DNA of 64,000 nt from Aquatica leii. Lineage: Eukaryota > Arthropoda > Insecta > Coleoptera > Lampyridae. The translations under genes were made by a program, and so were the position numbers. The stretch spans positions 62,617,389 to 62,681,388 of the forward strand of contig CM069435.1 of the NCBI GenBank assembly GCA_035610365.1, given 5' to 3'. This document shows, piece by piece, positions 32,321-42,551 of the stretch. The notes below the pieces were generated by a model that saw only the letters and a program-made list of their open reading frames with translations, made no database searches and was not told the origin of the DNA. Every line of letters begins with the position of its first letter. The first letter of the stretch is position 1.

Positions 32321-32769
32321 TAAGAGAATATACTGATCTGTAACTTAGAAATCTGATATATTAACAAAAGCAGCGCCAAATATGTCAATTTTGCGTTTAC
32401 ATCCAAAACTACTCGAGTTTTGCATCCAAATTAATGTTTTCAATTTTAGCTCAATATCTATTTCAAGGTAAATTAAACAATAACTTAAAGTTATATGCAG
32501 CACATAGTTTACTAATTCCTATATTCCTACATAAGGTATAAAAACTTTGTCATTGATTTTGAGATTGCAAAGACAATTTATGTAAAACGTTGTTATAGCA
32601 AAAGCAACTCTTTATTTTTGGCAGAGATTTCTTTCGCTATTTCAAAAGTTGATAGATTTTTCAACTTTGCTAACAAGCAAATGTACAAGTAAAATGTGTA
32701 ATGTCATAAAAGTGCGAACCGTATCAGATGTCGATTCATTAAGTGAGTATCGTAAAGAAAGAAACTGAA

Positions 32770-33555
32770 GTTTTTTACCACATCGATACAAAGGGGCAAC
32801 CAATAAGTATATGCAGGACCAAGACGCTTACCTGCTGACAAATTATGCCACTAAAAAACAGTTTGAATTGTTTGTAGAGATTGGAGTAGTAAAAGTATCG
32901 TCATTTAACTGGTCGACCCAACTCTACATGGTATAGAAACAAAACAAACGCTGGAGACCATGTAAAGGAAGTTAAATGGAAATACTAAGCCAGGTCGGTA
33001 CCCAATTTCTTATTTACAAGACTTTTCACAACATTTCTAAGAAAAAATCATATTCACCAAAATCGGCATAGCCAAAACAATTTATCGGATTCAAAAATAT
33101 AAAAATGCCATTCGAAACTTTAAAAAAACTTAACGAACATGGATACGTGATAAACACAATCAAATGCATATTAGAAATAAGCAAAGTAAACTGCTTAGGA
33201 ATATTGGTATCGACAAAAAGAATAAAATTAATAGCTTCAAAAATAGCAGCAATTAGAGAATTTCTAAAGCTTACTACTACAACTAAACAACTAAGAAGAT
33301 TCTTGAGGATGATTAATTTCTACCGTCGCTAGATTTTTAGAGCTGTAGACATTTAACAACCATTGACATAGTTGTTTACGAAAACTGTTAATCAAAACAG
33401 GAAGTGATTCGATACATCGATGCAGCAATAGAGGCTTTCATTATCATCAAAAACTAATGAACATTCAGATGCGCAACAGTCTGAAAGTAACACCATTGTT
33501 ATCCATAAACCAACTCAGAAAAACAGTTTTAGCAAGTTACTTTTTGAAGAGAGGG
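32770..33555 (+). pseudogene. Gypsy-C reverse transcriptase remnant, internally deleted
   Basis: A third Gypsy copy, of a different branch. VFYHIDTKGQPI (HHI.T.G.P block) is near 32770; frames around 32890-33080 give VSSFNWSTQLYMV, RWRPCKGS and TKPGRYPISYLQDFS-like sequence (family CGDYR.LN..T.PDRYP). The stretch carrying the catalytic YxDD is deleted. Homology resumes at 33105-33332, open for 75 codons, with FETLKKLNEHGYVIN, CLGILVSTK and FLRMINFYRR (the thumb/LG..VS..GI block). The sequence then jumps to the end of pol (33480-33555) beside a purine tract GAAGAGAGGG. Confidence 0.7.
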
Positions 33556-33720
33556 TGATGTGGTGGTTTCCTTCTACAAGCAATAGATAAAGTGTACTCA
33601 CTCTCATTTCTGTTTTGTCAATTAAATTATAAACTTCGGTTAAATCCTGTTTGATTGTTATTGTTATTTGTGAATTTGTGTTTGTTATTTTTTAATATGT
33701 TTTAAATTCCCCAGGTATAA
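33556..33720 (+). repeat. probable start of the Gypsy-C 3' LTR
   Basis: TGATGTGGTGGTTTCC directly follows the purine tract GAAGAGAGGG (33546-33555), the normal position of a 3' LTR. No second copy is in the window, so the LTR end cannot be placed; the end coordinate given here is nominal. Confidence 0.4.
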
Positions 33721-34364
33721 ACCTTTTTATTGTTGTGGATTTGTAGTATCTATATTTATACCAAATTGTCAATAGCATCATGTACATTTTACACGTAGCT
33801 GGGGTCAAATTAAATTTGCGTTATTTTGTCATTTAAGCGTATCGTGTTCAAAATGAACACACAACGCATTCGCTGAACTAACTACAACAAAAAAATAATT
33901 TTAAAAAAAGGTTGCCAAAAAAAATCTTAGGCGAATAAAACTTCCAAGCAAGAAGGTGAGCTTTATAGTAACCTTAAACAATTAAATATGTCAAACCTAA
34001 AAAAAACATGAAAAAAAAAATTATTAGATTTAAAAATTAGTATTAAAAATAAAAGTTAAGTTTGATTCGAAATTAATATTGTAGTATAGCAAATAAATGT
34101 CATAATATAGCAAATTGTTCATTAATTAAGAATTGTCTGTAAGGACGAGTTGCAATGTTATTTGGTGCCACCATTTCTTATGCATTATTTTGACTATTTT
34201 TAAGTGAATCTAACTATTCATCTTAATTACAGTATTATACAGAACAGCAGTAAGACCAATGACCGCCAGTGTCGTATTTAACCAACCAAACACCGCATTA
34301 TTTTTCCACAGCACTTCCAGTACATATTAAGGATTTATTATATACATTTTTTTCTAGGTTATGT
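33721..34364. other. A+T-rich stretch without recognisable genes
   Basis: The perfect hairpin GTGTTCA-AAA-TGAACAC lies at about 33846-33862. No coding families seen. Part may still belong to the Gypsy-C LTR. Confidence 0.4.
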
Positions 34365-36456
34365 CACATAATGACAATCATAAGGGACACTTCTGTCGGC
34401 ACCTTTGATATTGCAGTCCGGAAAATGAGTGACCTTCGGCCATTTTGAAAATAGTGTTGTAGCGCCAGATTTAATTTCTTTTAGTAGAATGCATTTTTTT
34501 AGACAACAAATCGATTATTTTAACTAACTTAGATATATAATTGAAATATAGTTTAGTTATCTGTTTAAGCTGACCACATTTGCAAAGTAATTCAAATGAT
34601 TTTATCATTTTAATTATTGTTTGTTATGCATTTAAAAAAATTCTGACGATTTAACAAATGCTTGAACTACAATTTTCTTATCGGAAAAGAATGTTGTGGT
34701 ATTTAGTCTAGTCTGTATTATTGATATTATTTATGTTTTTAACTCATTACACCGTGCAGCTAGCAATACGAATTTTAAGGCGGTATTACGGTCTAGAAGC
34801 ATGAATTTTAGGTACTTTTTGAAGTGCCGTAAGAAATAGGCAAACAGTATTTTTACAAACCATTTCTTTATAAGATATTAATTAATATTTCAAGAATACA
34901 TAAAAAAAATAAAAAAGCAAAAACATTAAAAACTCAAACAGTTATCGGCCGATAAAGTGAGGAGTCTCAAAAAAATGGCGTGCGACGGTGACCACGATTC
35001 CAACCCCCCTAGCAATCTGAATAATTAAAAAAAAAAAATTAATAATATAGAGTAATGCCGCTATCGTACTAACTAATAAAAAGCAGAAAAATATATTTTT
35101 TCACAAAATGGCAGTTGCCTGAATAAAAAATTAATTTTTGTACTACTTTTTTTAAGTTTTCTGAATTTTTTAAAGATAGAAAAAAATTCAAATTTGGTTC
35201 TGATGATAGTTAGTACGATAGAGAAGTGTCTAGACAAGATCCACGCCAAATTTCAAGCAAATCAGTTCAGTAGAACTTGAGAAATCGTGGGTACCATTTT
35301 AAAAAAGATAGTTTCGAGAAAAAGACGTTTAAAGTTTCGCGTCAAGTTTCGCGCAGTTTAAGTCATAAAGTGATACTTTATACTAACATGCATTTAATCT
35401 GCCATTTCTGCTGCCTACATGAGACCTTCCTCGACTTCGAAAAAAGCATTTTCCGCTTTTCTTTCTTCCAATCGAGCAGTTCTGGCCTCCTTTGACGCGT
35501 TAGATGTTCGAATCTCAGAGCGTTCAATCCGGACGTTGTCTCTTTTCACGGCAAATGAATAAGCTTCCGGACCAATTTTGATTCCCATAAGCGTCATCAT
35601 TTTTAAAATTGGAATAAAGCTTTCATTGAATATGCAAACAGCAATAAATGTAGCAATTTCAATTACTTGAGTTCCGGAATGAATGTGTTTCGGCGCAAAA
35701 GTCCAAATCAAAGAATTTAGGGACTCATTATTATTTTGGGTTTCTGAATCTAAACAACAAGTCAGTAACTCCTCCGACGATAAACTCTTGTAAATTGGTT
35801 TTATAATTTTTAAAACATTATCACCCAAAGGAGGATTTTCGTAATCAAATTCTTGCAACGTACCTTCATATGCAGCTTTTTGCCACTTACACCAACTTTC
35901 CGCACCAGATGGGCAATACATATGTTGCGGTTAGAATTTAACTGTCAGCAACTGGATCTAACTGAACACTAAATATAAAATATTATTGTAAAATAGATAG
36001 GGTTACCTTTGGTTCGCGTCACGAAAACAGCTATATCTCCGAAAACAATTTGAACTTTGAAAAATCATCTTAAAGACACATTCTTAAAAGGTTAAGCTTT
36101 GAAAATATGAAATAAAAAAAAATCGATTTTTTTAAATTTCTAGACCAGAATACACATAAATATAAATTGAGTAATGACGTTATTTTTGTCACTGTAATTT
36201 TCAACAAACGAAATTGTTTATCATAAGCATAATTGTTTGTATTGCACTCAAGTACTGCATTTGTAAATCCTTGACGTTTCTTTATCATAAAATATGTAAA
36301 TATAAAAGAATTCTAAATATAACCTAATTTATCAGAAACAATAAGGAAACAATAGATTCACGACCGCCATATTCTTATGTGTGCAAACTAGCTCATGCGC
36401 TCTCAATTTTTTTGCGCGGGAAACTACTGAGTGTCCCTTATGGTTGTTATTATGTG
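34365..36456 (-). mobile_element. Mutator-like DNA transposon remnant with short TIRs
   Basis: Terminal inverted repeats of 27 bases: CACATAATGACAATCATAAG... at 34365-34391 and its complement with three differences at 36430-36456. Flanking GGTTATGTC (34357-34365) and GGTTGTGTA (36456-36464) agree at seven of nine positions, which could be a worn 9-bp target-site duplication as expected for Mutator. The element is 2.1 kb and contains the C-terminal part of a transposase-like protein on the minus strand, so it is internally deleted. The sequence CGCCAAATTTCAAGCAAATC at 35247-35266 lies downstream of the frame. Confidence 0.65.
35415..35921 (-). CDS. Mutator-like transposase C-terminal fragment
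   Basis: A 168-codon open frame resembling the multicopy arthropod proteins carrying a Mutator-like transposase domain. Recognised parts: CPSGAESWCKWQKA (residues 3-16), VLKIIKPIYKSLSSEELLT (about 36-54), CCLDSETQNNNESLNSLIW (about 55-73, the strongly conserved QN.NES.N...W block), APKHIHSG, FIAVCIFNESF and MGIKIGP. A lysine/glutamate-rich tail ends the protein. The catalytic N-terminal part is not found upstream, so this is a fragment despite the open frame. The methionine is internal to the full-length family protein. Family naming is from memory of the domain. Confidence 0.65.
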   Translation of the reverse strand: MYCPSGAESWCKWQKAAYEGTLQEFDYENPPLGDNVLKIIKPIYKSLSSEELLTCCLDSETQNNNESLNSLIWTFAPKHIHSGTQVIEIATFIAVCIFNESFIPILKMMTLMGIKIGPEAYSFAVKRDNVRIERSEIRTSNASKEARTARLEERKAENAFFEVEEGLM

Positions 36457-37590
36457 GTTGTGTATTCTATATACTTGTGTCAATAAGTACTGTTTCAAAG
36501 CGTATTTACTATCTCTTTATAGAATATAACGTCTAAAAAGGTGCCATTTGCAAAACGTTTTTTTATTCTACTATTGTTAGAAATGGTTAGGTCATGCACT
36601 AATCCAAACCATTATGTCACAATGTTTTTAAATTTTAAGTCACTATCGGAAATACTTTTCACAATTATTGCAACATATGATTTTATTGACTTACATAGAT
36701 CAGCATCATAGCAACAAGGTAAATAAATTTTTACTAATGTGCAAAAACTAAATTGCTGGTTTTACGTATCTACCCATCCAGTTTCCAAAAGCGGGTTCAA
36801 GTCCGATATATGTTCTTGTTGTGCATTGTAAAATCTTTGTTTTACTCGGGTTTAAAAATTTCTAAAAATATTAGGGCGTCCAAAATTTAAATTTAAGTAG
36901 TTTATAAATTAAAATAAAATTTAAGAGTACGATAGAATATCTAAAACCCTATTCATAAATTTGTAAATAATAAATTGTCGCATTGTTTATGTTTTATATT
37001 TTGTTTTTTATGTAAATAAACTATGTGAGCTAGGCCTGGTGCATTGTGAATATGCAATTATTTTTTACCTTAAATTTGAATTATTTATATGTTATAGCTA
37101 GTATGTTGATTTTAAACGAATTAAACCGCTAGATTAAAATAGCGTTGCAAGAAGAAAAGAAACAAAAATGCTAAAACATTTTGAAAAACGATTTTATCTC
37201 TTAATTAAAATACTTTAATTCTTGAATACCTACATAATGTAGCAGTATGTTGTAAACATTAAAATACAATAGTCTTTACACTTTTCATCTACTTTATGGT
37301 GTTGTATGTTTACATAATGTGCGACAAAGTAAACAAAAACCCCGAAAAATATGTTTTAAACCGGTAAAAAGTCCGACGAATCACAATTCAAGTTGATACA
37401 ATCTTTGAAATAAGTATTATATCAATCGACTTTGCATCGACTTGTCAATTGTGATTTTGCAAATCGCTGTTATTTTTGATTTTTTCTTCGGTACTTTAAA
37501 ACAATTTTTTTCAAGACTGTGTTTATCTTAGTTGTGGAATTGGTACGTATTACAAAATAACAAACATATTACAATTATTTACGTTTGCTT
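36457..37590. other. A+T-rich stretch without recognisable genes
   Basis: Just upstream of the transposase at 37605, AATCACAATTCAAG (about 37380) and CTTGTCAATTGTGATT (about 37440) form an imperfect inverted repeat, possibly subterminal repeats of that element. Nothing else was recognised. Confidence 0.4.
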
Positions 37591-37780
37591 TTGGTTGTTG
37601 TATTATGGCTGATAAATCAAAGAAAACTGTTTATTCTGAATCCCGAAACATTATTAAGAACGTTATTAAGTTTTTTGATAGACAAAAAGCAGATGGTGTA
37701 CGGTCATTTCTGTTACAGAAAGCAACCGAGTTAGCTGCTACTGCGACAGGAAAATTTTTTTCTCTGATTATAAAGATTCG

Positions 37781-37831
37781 GTAATTTTAAATATATAAAC
37801 ATAATTTGTAAATAATCATTGTTATTATTAG
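37781..37831 (+). other. 51-nt GT-AG intron in the transposase
   Basis: GTAATTTTAA ... TTATTATTAG. The 58 codons plus two bases of exon 1 (ending ...AAG ATT CG) join to G ACT GAA ACA, so removing the 51 bases keeps the frame (KIR then TETTTF). In-frame reading through the intron hits a stop at once. Very short introns of this size are common in insects. Confidence 0.65.
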
Positions 37832-38901
37832 GACTGAAACAACCACATTTGAAAGTGGCATCTTAAAATCCCCTATCTAAGTGGTGGTTCTACAAAAATA
37901 TTATTTGACAGTATGGATTATGTTATATTAAAACGAACTGTTCATGAAATCTACTCGAAATATAACAAAGTTTCTACGTTGAAAATGTTGGTTAACAAGA
38001 TGCAGGAGAAAACTGGTTACTCTAGCAATCGAGAAACACTACGACATCATCTACACCAAATCGGTTTTAAATTTAGAAAGTGTCACAATAACAAAAAATT
38101 ATTATTGGTAAGAAATGACATTGTTGTATAGGATTTTCGTTATTTACGCAAATTACGACATATAGAGTTGGCAGTTGCTGGCAATTTGAACAGGGACCAG
38201 GAGTTTACTGAACTGACAGGGCAGGTCCACGGCATATCATAGTGCATGCAGGTGGTTTATATGGATTTGTGAATAATGATCTTTTGATATTTAAATCCAA
38301 AAGTAAATCCAAAGATTATCACGACGATACGAACCACACAATTTGTTTTAATTGGGTGCAAAAACAATTGATTCCAAATTTACTTCCCAATGGCATTGTA
38401 GTTATGGATAATTCACCATATCATAGCGTTCAAATTAATAAGCCAGTAATCAATCTACACGGAAACAAAATATTTGTAAATGGCTAGAAGAAAATGGAAT
38501 ACCAACAACAAGTTGATCACATTGATGAAAAAATTTAATTATAATAAAACATATTATGTTGAGTTATTAAAACATGGTCATACTGTCCCAATCAACAAAG
38601 AACCATTAAAAAAATGTTGAATGTTTTGAAAAGATATAATTATATGGTTAAAAACATTGCAAAAACGCGTTAATAGCCAATTTTTTGTTGCAAGGGCAAA
38701 AACGTTATTTAAAATTAAAAAAAAAAGTTTCATTGGTGATTGGAGTGTTACGTTTGCCTTTATGTTACTACGAACTTAATCCTATTGAGCTTATATGAAG
38801 TTTGGCAAAGGGTAAACTTGCGATGAATAATGTATCTCAACGTAATAGTGAAATCAAAAATTTGGTGCAAAATGCATTTGGCGGTATTGCGGTGTGTTCT
38901 A

Positions 38902-39049
38902 GCGTTGAGATGAGCTCGCGTCAAAATGAACTCGCGTCGAGATGATCTCGCGTCGAGATGATCTCGCGTCAAGATGAGCTCGCGTCGAAATGATTTCGCG
39001 TCGAAACGACGGTGTCGAAATGGATGCGTCGACTTGGTTCGTCGAAACA
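38902..39049 (+). repeat. short-unit array, TCGCGTCGAGATGA type, inside a transposase
   Basis: About seven to eight units of roughly 16 bases, best copies TCGCGTCGAGATGATC; the unit contains the palindrome GAGATGATCTC. Later units drift to TCGCGTCGAAACGA. It is G+C-rich compared with everything around it. It splits the transposase between the ELNPIE-type region and the acidic C-terminus. The antisense open frame 38760-39050 is a by-product. The unit core TCGCGTCNAAAC is shared with the array at 18616-18746. Confidence 0.85.
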
Positions 39050-39152
39050 AGCTGCTTCGTAATAGATTACTTGATGAGACGGTAGAAACTTTATCATTTC
39101 AAGTAAATACGGGTTCATCAGATGAAGAAACAAAAAATTCTGAAAAAGAATA

Positions 39153-40605
39153 GAACTAGTATTTTCTTTAATTTAGGGTTTTATTTTAATATCAATTTGT
39201 TTTTCTTACTTACTATATTCATTATAATTTATACGTGACTACTTTTATAGTCGAACATGAGATACTTTATTTTCTTTATTATTTGTTTTTAAGGTTTTAG
39301 TTGTGATCATAATATGTTGATGGTTTTTATTATATTTTTAAAAAAGTTTTTTCACTTCTGTATTAAAAAGTTTTGCAAAAATTAAGGTTTTTCTTGTTTT
39401 GTTAAAAATATTTGTATTTCTGCGTTATTAAATTCTTATAAAACTTTAAATAAACTACAAAACTATAAAATATCTTATTTTTTGTAGGAAATGCTTTAGT
39501 CTTCAAATTCATCTGATTTGAATTTTAATAACTGTTGCCTACGTACAATTTTTTTAGTTTTTATTAATTAATTCTACTAAATTTTATTCATTATATAGGA
39601 ATCAATTTGATACATTCCACAAATTAGATTTAAATTTGCCGCGCTAATACTTTTGGTGTGTAATGTACCTCTCAAAAATACAGCGACTTCCGTTACGCCT
39701 CCTTAGAGATTTTGTTTACTTGGTTGAGCTGTATATTTGGTGTTAATAGCATGCTTTAATATTAAAAAAACATTTTTTTAAACTTTAGTGATGGGTTAAA
39801 TCTACCCGTCTTCTTTTTGTTTTGGTTTAACTTTGATTACAATTAATTCCTTGGACGTAACAAAAACCTTTAAACAATTGGTGTGAGAGAAATTGTAACC
39901 GTTGTTATTATTACAATTGATAGAGCTAAAAACGACACTAAAATCTTGTTTAGAATCAGAAAATATTATAAATTTCATTTATTAATAATTAAACAAACAT
40001 ATTTACATACAAATTTATTTAGTCAAAAATTTAATTGTATTTATAGTTGACTCACAAATTTACCGGTTTTAGAATTGTGTTGCAATACCCTAATAAGACA
40101 AAAACATAAACATATTTCTATTTTTAACTAAAATATTTAGTCGATTTTCAAGATTGATGACTAGCTTAGCTTAGAAACAATCCGCGTTAAAATTTATTAC
40201 ATATAATATATTTTACTAGACAAACAATTATATTTACGTGTTTAAATAATACATTAAAAACATATAAGTTTATAACTAAAAAAGAACTTGTAACCTGCAT
40301 TGATGTGCTGCTTTACAATAATGCCTAATTGTGTGCTACTTTAAACCGTTGCAATAAAATAGAATTTGGTTGATTACGGTATTCAAAACACGTATTTAAT
40401 TTATTGCATCAAACAGTTAAATACGAATGAAAAACGAAAAAGAAAAATTTTAAACAAATTTGTCCAGTGTATTAGATTTAAATTACTTTTATAACATCAT
40501 GTATATGTTTTAAAATTATTTAGTAATTATTTACAAATACTTATTAAAGGATATTATACAATCTAATTAAATTCAGATAGAACACTTACATAGAAATCGG
40601 TTCAA
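39153..40605. other. A+T-rich stretch without recognisable genes
   Basis: Only short frames were seen. The tail of the transposon at 37.6 kb may extend into the first few hundred bases, but no terminal repeat was identified. Confidence 0.45.
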
Positions 40606-40838
40606 GGAAAGCTAAAATCTTAGTTGGAGAACAATGTTTTAATAAACGGGTAATAACAAAAATAATTTTTATCGCTAAACACAACAATAATATAAATTTT
40701 AATGCTGACACCAACAATTTAAACAGCATTTACTAAAATGTAATCTCCAAAGTTTGATTAGAATTTACTGGGTTACAGATTGCTTATGGTGACAACTAAT
40801 ATCAAAAATTTTGTAATAACTCGCTTACCGGATGTTTG
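40606..40838 (+). mobile_element. PLE-5, 3' tail of a PLE-1-like element
   Basis: The frame at 40612-40680 reads KILVGEQCFNKRVITKI, then AKHNNN. PLE-1 at 2058-2125 reads ILDVEQSFNKRLIVQM then TKHNNT, so this is the same end of the GIY-YIG domain. The non-coding tail AAATGTAATC ... GGGTTACAGATTGC also follows the PLE-1 tail (AAATGTGATTGAG ... GGATTACACCAATGC), down to CGCTTACCGGATG opposite TCTCCTACCTGAA. Everything upstream is absent: a 5'-truncated insertion. A long-arm element begins right behind it. Confidence 0.7.
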
Positions 40839-40840
40839 TA

Positions 40841-42549
40841 TACAGGGTTTTTTACATAACCCGTTTTTTAAAAGTTTTGATACCTCCAATCATAATTTAA
40901 TTTTGGTTTTTAAAATACCAAGTGAATGGTTATTGGCTTTATAATTAAAATACATTCAAAAACTTATCACTTTCGGTTATACCGCAAGTGACATCAGCTT
41001 TTTTATTTTATACTGAATGCCATAGTTTTTATTTTTTTTTCAACTTTACGTGTAATTTTAAACTAATTGTGTTCATAGCTTATTATCCCAAAAGTCAACG
41101 GTTTGAGATATTTAAATGTTTTTGAAAATTTTAACATTTGTAACATCAACTTTAAACATTCATATCTTGTAAAATTATAAACTTTAAGCTGCGATATTTG
41201 TATAACTATTTATTAAAATAATTATCGTTTAAACAACTTTTTGTAAAAGTCAAACAAACATACAGAATGTTCAAAATATAATGCCAAAGTTAACAACTTT
41301 CACATTCGGATGGTTAAAACACAATAAAATTTTGAATTAATTGATATAATGGTTACTTTTTACCTATCTTTACTTTACAACAAATTTCAATTACAACACC
41401 CTCTAGTGGCGAGATCCTAAATCGCAATCACCACCACCACACTTTGTTTAGAGATAGTTCCTTATGAAATGTTATTTTTAAGAATACTAAGTTTATTGAA
41501 TTCCGTTGAGCTGTTTTGAAATTAAAGACATTTTTTTGGAAAAACTTTTGAACACTTCTCATCACTTTATTTTTGGAAATAGGGCAAAAAGTATTTAACA
41601 AAAAATACTTGATTTTATTTTAACTTTAGAAAGGATATATTTTTTTGTTATCTTAATAAGACGAATTTCCGAGAAACTTCACTAAATTATTTCAAGATAG
41701 CGGTTACGCTCCCTGGTGGTCATTTTACAAACTTAAAAAATAGTTTCAAAATTTGTTTTAGTTATACAATTTTTACCGCAAGCCTCTACATCGAGTTGTT
41801 TTAATCAAAACGGTTAAAGATGGGTCTACGGAACTATTATTCTAAACTGTTCTGCATAAGTGTTAGAACTAGATTGTATCAAACAACAATGTCTATTGAC
41901 AGCTTAGTGATAAATGTCATATGTATTACTCAGCCTACTACCTGAAATATTGAAATCATTTGTACTAATATCAAACAAATGTTTATAACTCATTAGCGGT
42001 TAAAAAATAGCTATAGGAAACCCTTATACCAATTCATGCAGGTTTTTAACCATCCTGACATGTACAGGCACTTCCGTTAAAAAAAAGTTTTACGCATATA
42101 AAGGTTGTCACCCTTGGAATTATATTATGAACACCCTGTATGTGTGTTGGATCTTTACAAAACGTTGTTTAAAAGATCATAATTTTAATAAATAGTGATA
42201 GTAATATTGCAGCTTAAACTTCATAATTTGACAAGATATGAATTTTACAAATGTGAAAATTCTCAAAAACATCTAAATATCTCAAAACCGTTGATATTTG
42301 GAATAATGAGCTATGAACAAAATTAGTTTAAAATTACACGTAAAAATGAAAAATTTAATAAAAAGTATAGCATTTCATATAAAATAAATAAGCTGATGTC
42401 ACTTTCGGTATAGCCAGAAGTGATACGTTTTTGAATATATTTTAATTAAAAGCCAATAACCATTTACTTAATATTTAAACAAAACAAAATTAATTTATGA
42501 TTGAAAGTATAAAAACTTTTAACGAACGGGTTACGTAAAAAACTCTGTA
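40841..42549. mobile_element. 1.7-kb element with inverted arms of about 450 bp, flanked by TA
   Basis: The left arm starts TACAGGGTTTTTTACATAAC and the right arm (reverse complement from 42549) starts TACAGAGTTTTTTACGTAAC. The arms align for about 450 bases and weakly for about 80 more, at roughly 80% identity by eye, through ACATACAG(A/G)(A/G)TGTTC near 41263 and 42140. Both ends abut TA (40839-40840 and 42550-42551), the target of Tc1/mariner elements. The loop (about 41375-41995) has no transposase-like frame. Interpretation: a non-autonomous, long-terminal-repeat DNA transposon or foldback element. Confidence 0.8.
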
Positions 42550-42551
42550 TA

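Larger units (their letters stand above)
37605..39152 (+). pseudogene. IS630/DDE_3-type transposase with a spliceosomal intron, broken
   Basis: Exon 1 (37605-37780) starts with ATG and contains SESRNIIKNVIKFFDRQK and KATELAATATG, the N-terminal helix-turn-helix region. Exon 2 starts at 37832 with TETTTFESGILKSPI. The frame 37913-38131 has DYVILKRTVHEIYSKYNK, TLKMLVNKMQEKTGYSSNRE and FKFRKCHNNKKLL. The first catalytic D block (Y.DE) is lost near 38150-38220. The frame 38242-38487 gives MHAGGLYGFVNNDLLIFKS, KDYHDDTNHT, LIPNLLPNGIVVMDNSPYHS (second catalytic D) and QINKP. A later piece at 38768-38790 matches the ELNPIE block, and an acidic tail ETVETLSFQVNTGSSDEE ends at 39152. A short-unit array interrupts the tail region. 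Confidence 0.8.

Noticed and set aside
35195..35245. CTGATGA on the plus strand near the Mutator-like element
   Set aside because: No GAAA box or pairing stems follow at a suitable distance.
38760..39050. 96-codon minus-strand frame with repeated RREFILTR-type units
   Set aside because: It is the antisense reading of the short-unit array and the transposase C-terminus on the plus strand.
39085..39130. CTGATGA followed by GAAA on the minus strand, a possible second hammerhead
   Set aside because: No stem II can form between the boxes, and the sequence is the acidic tail of the transposase read backwards.
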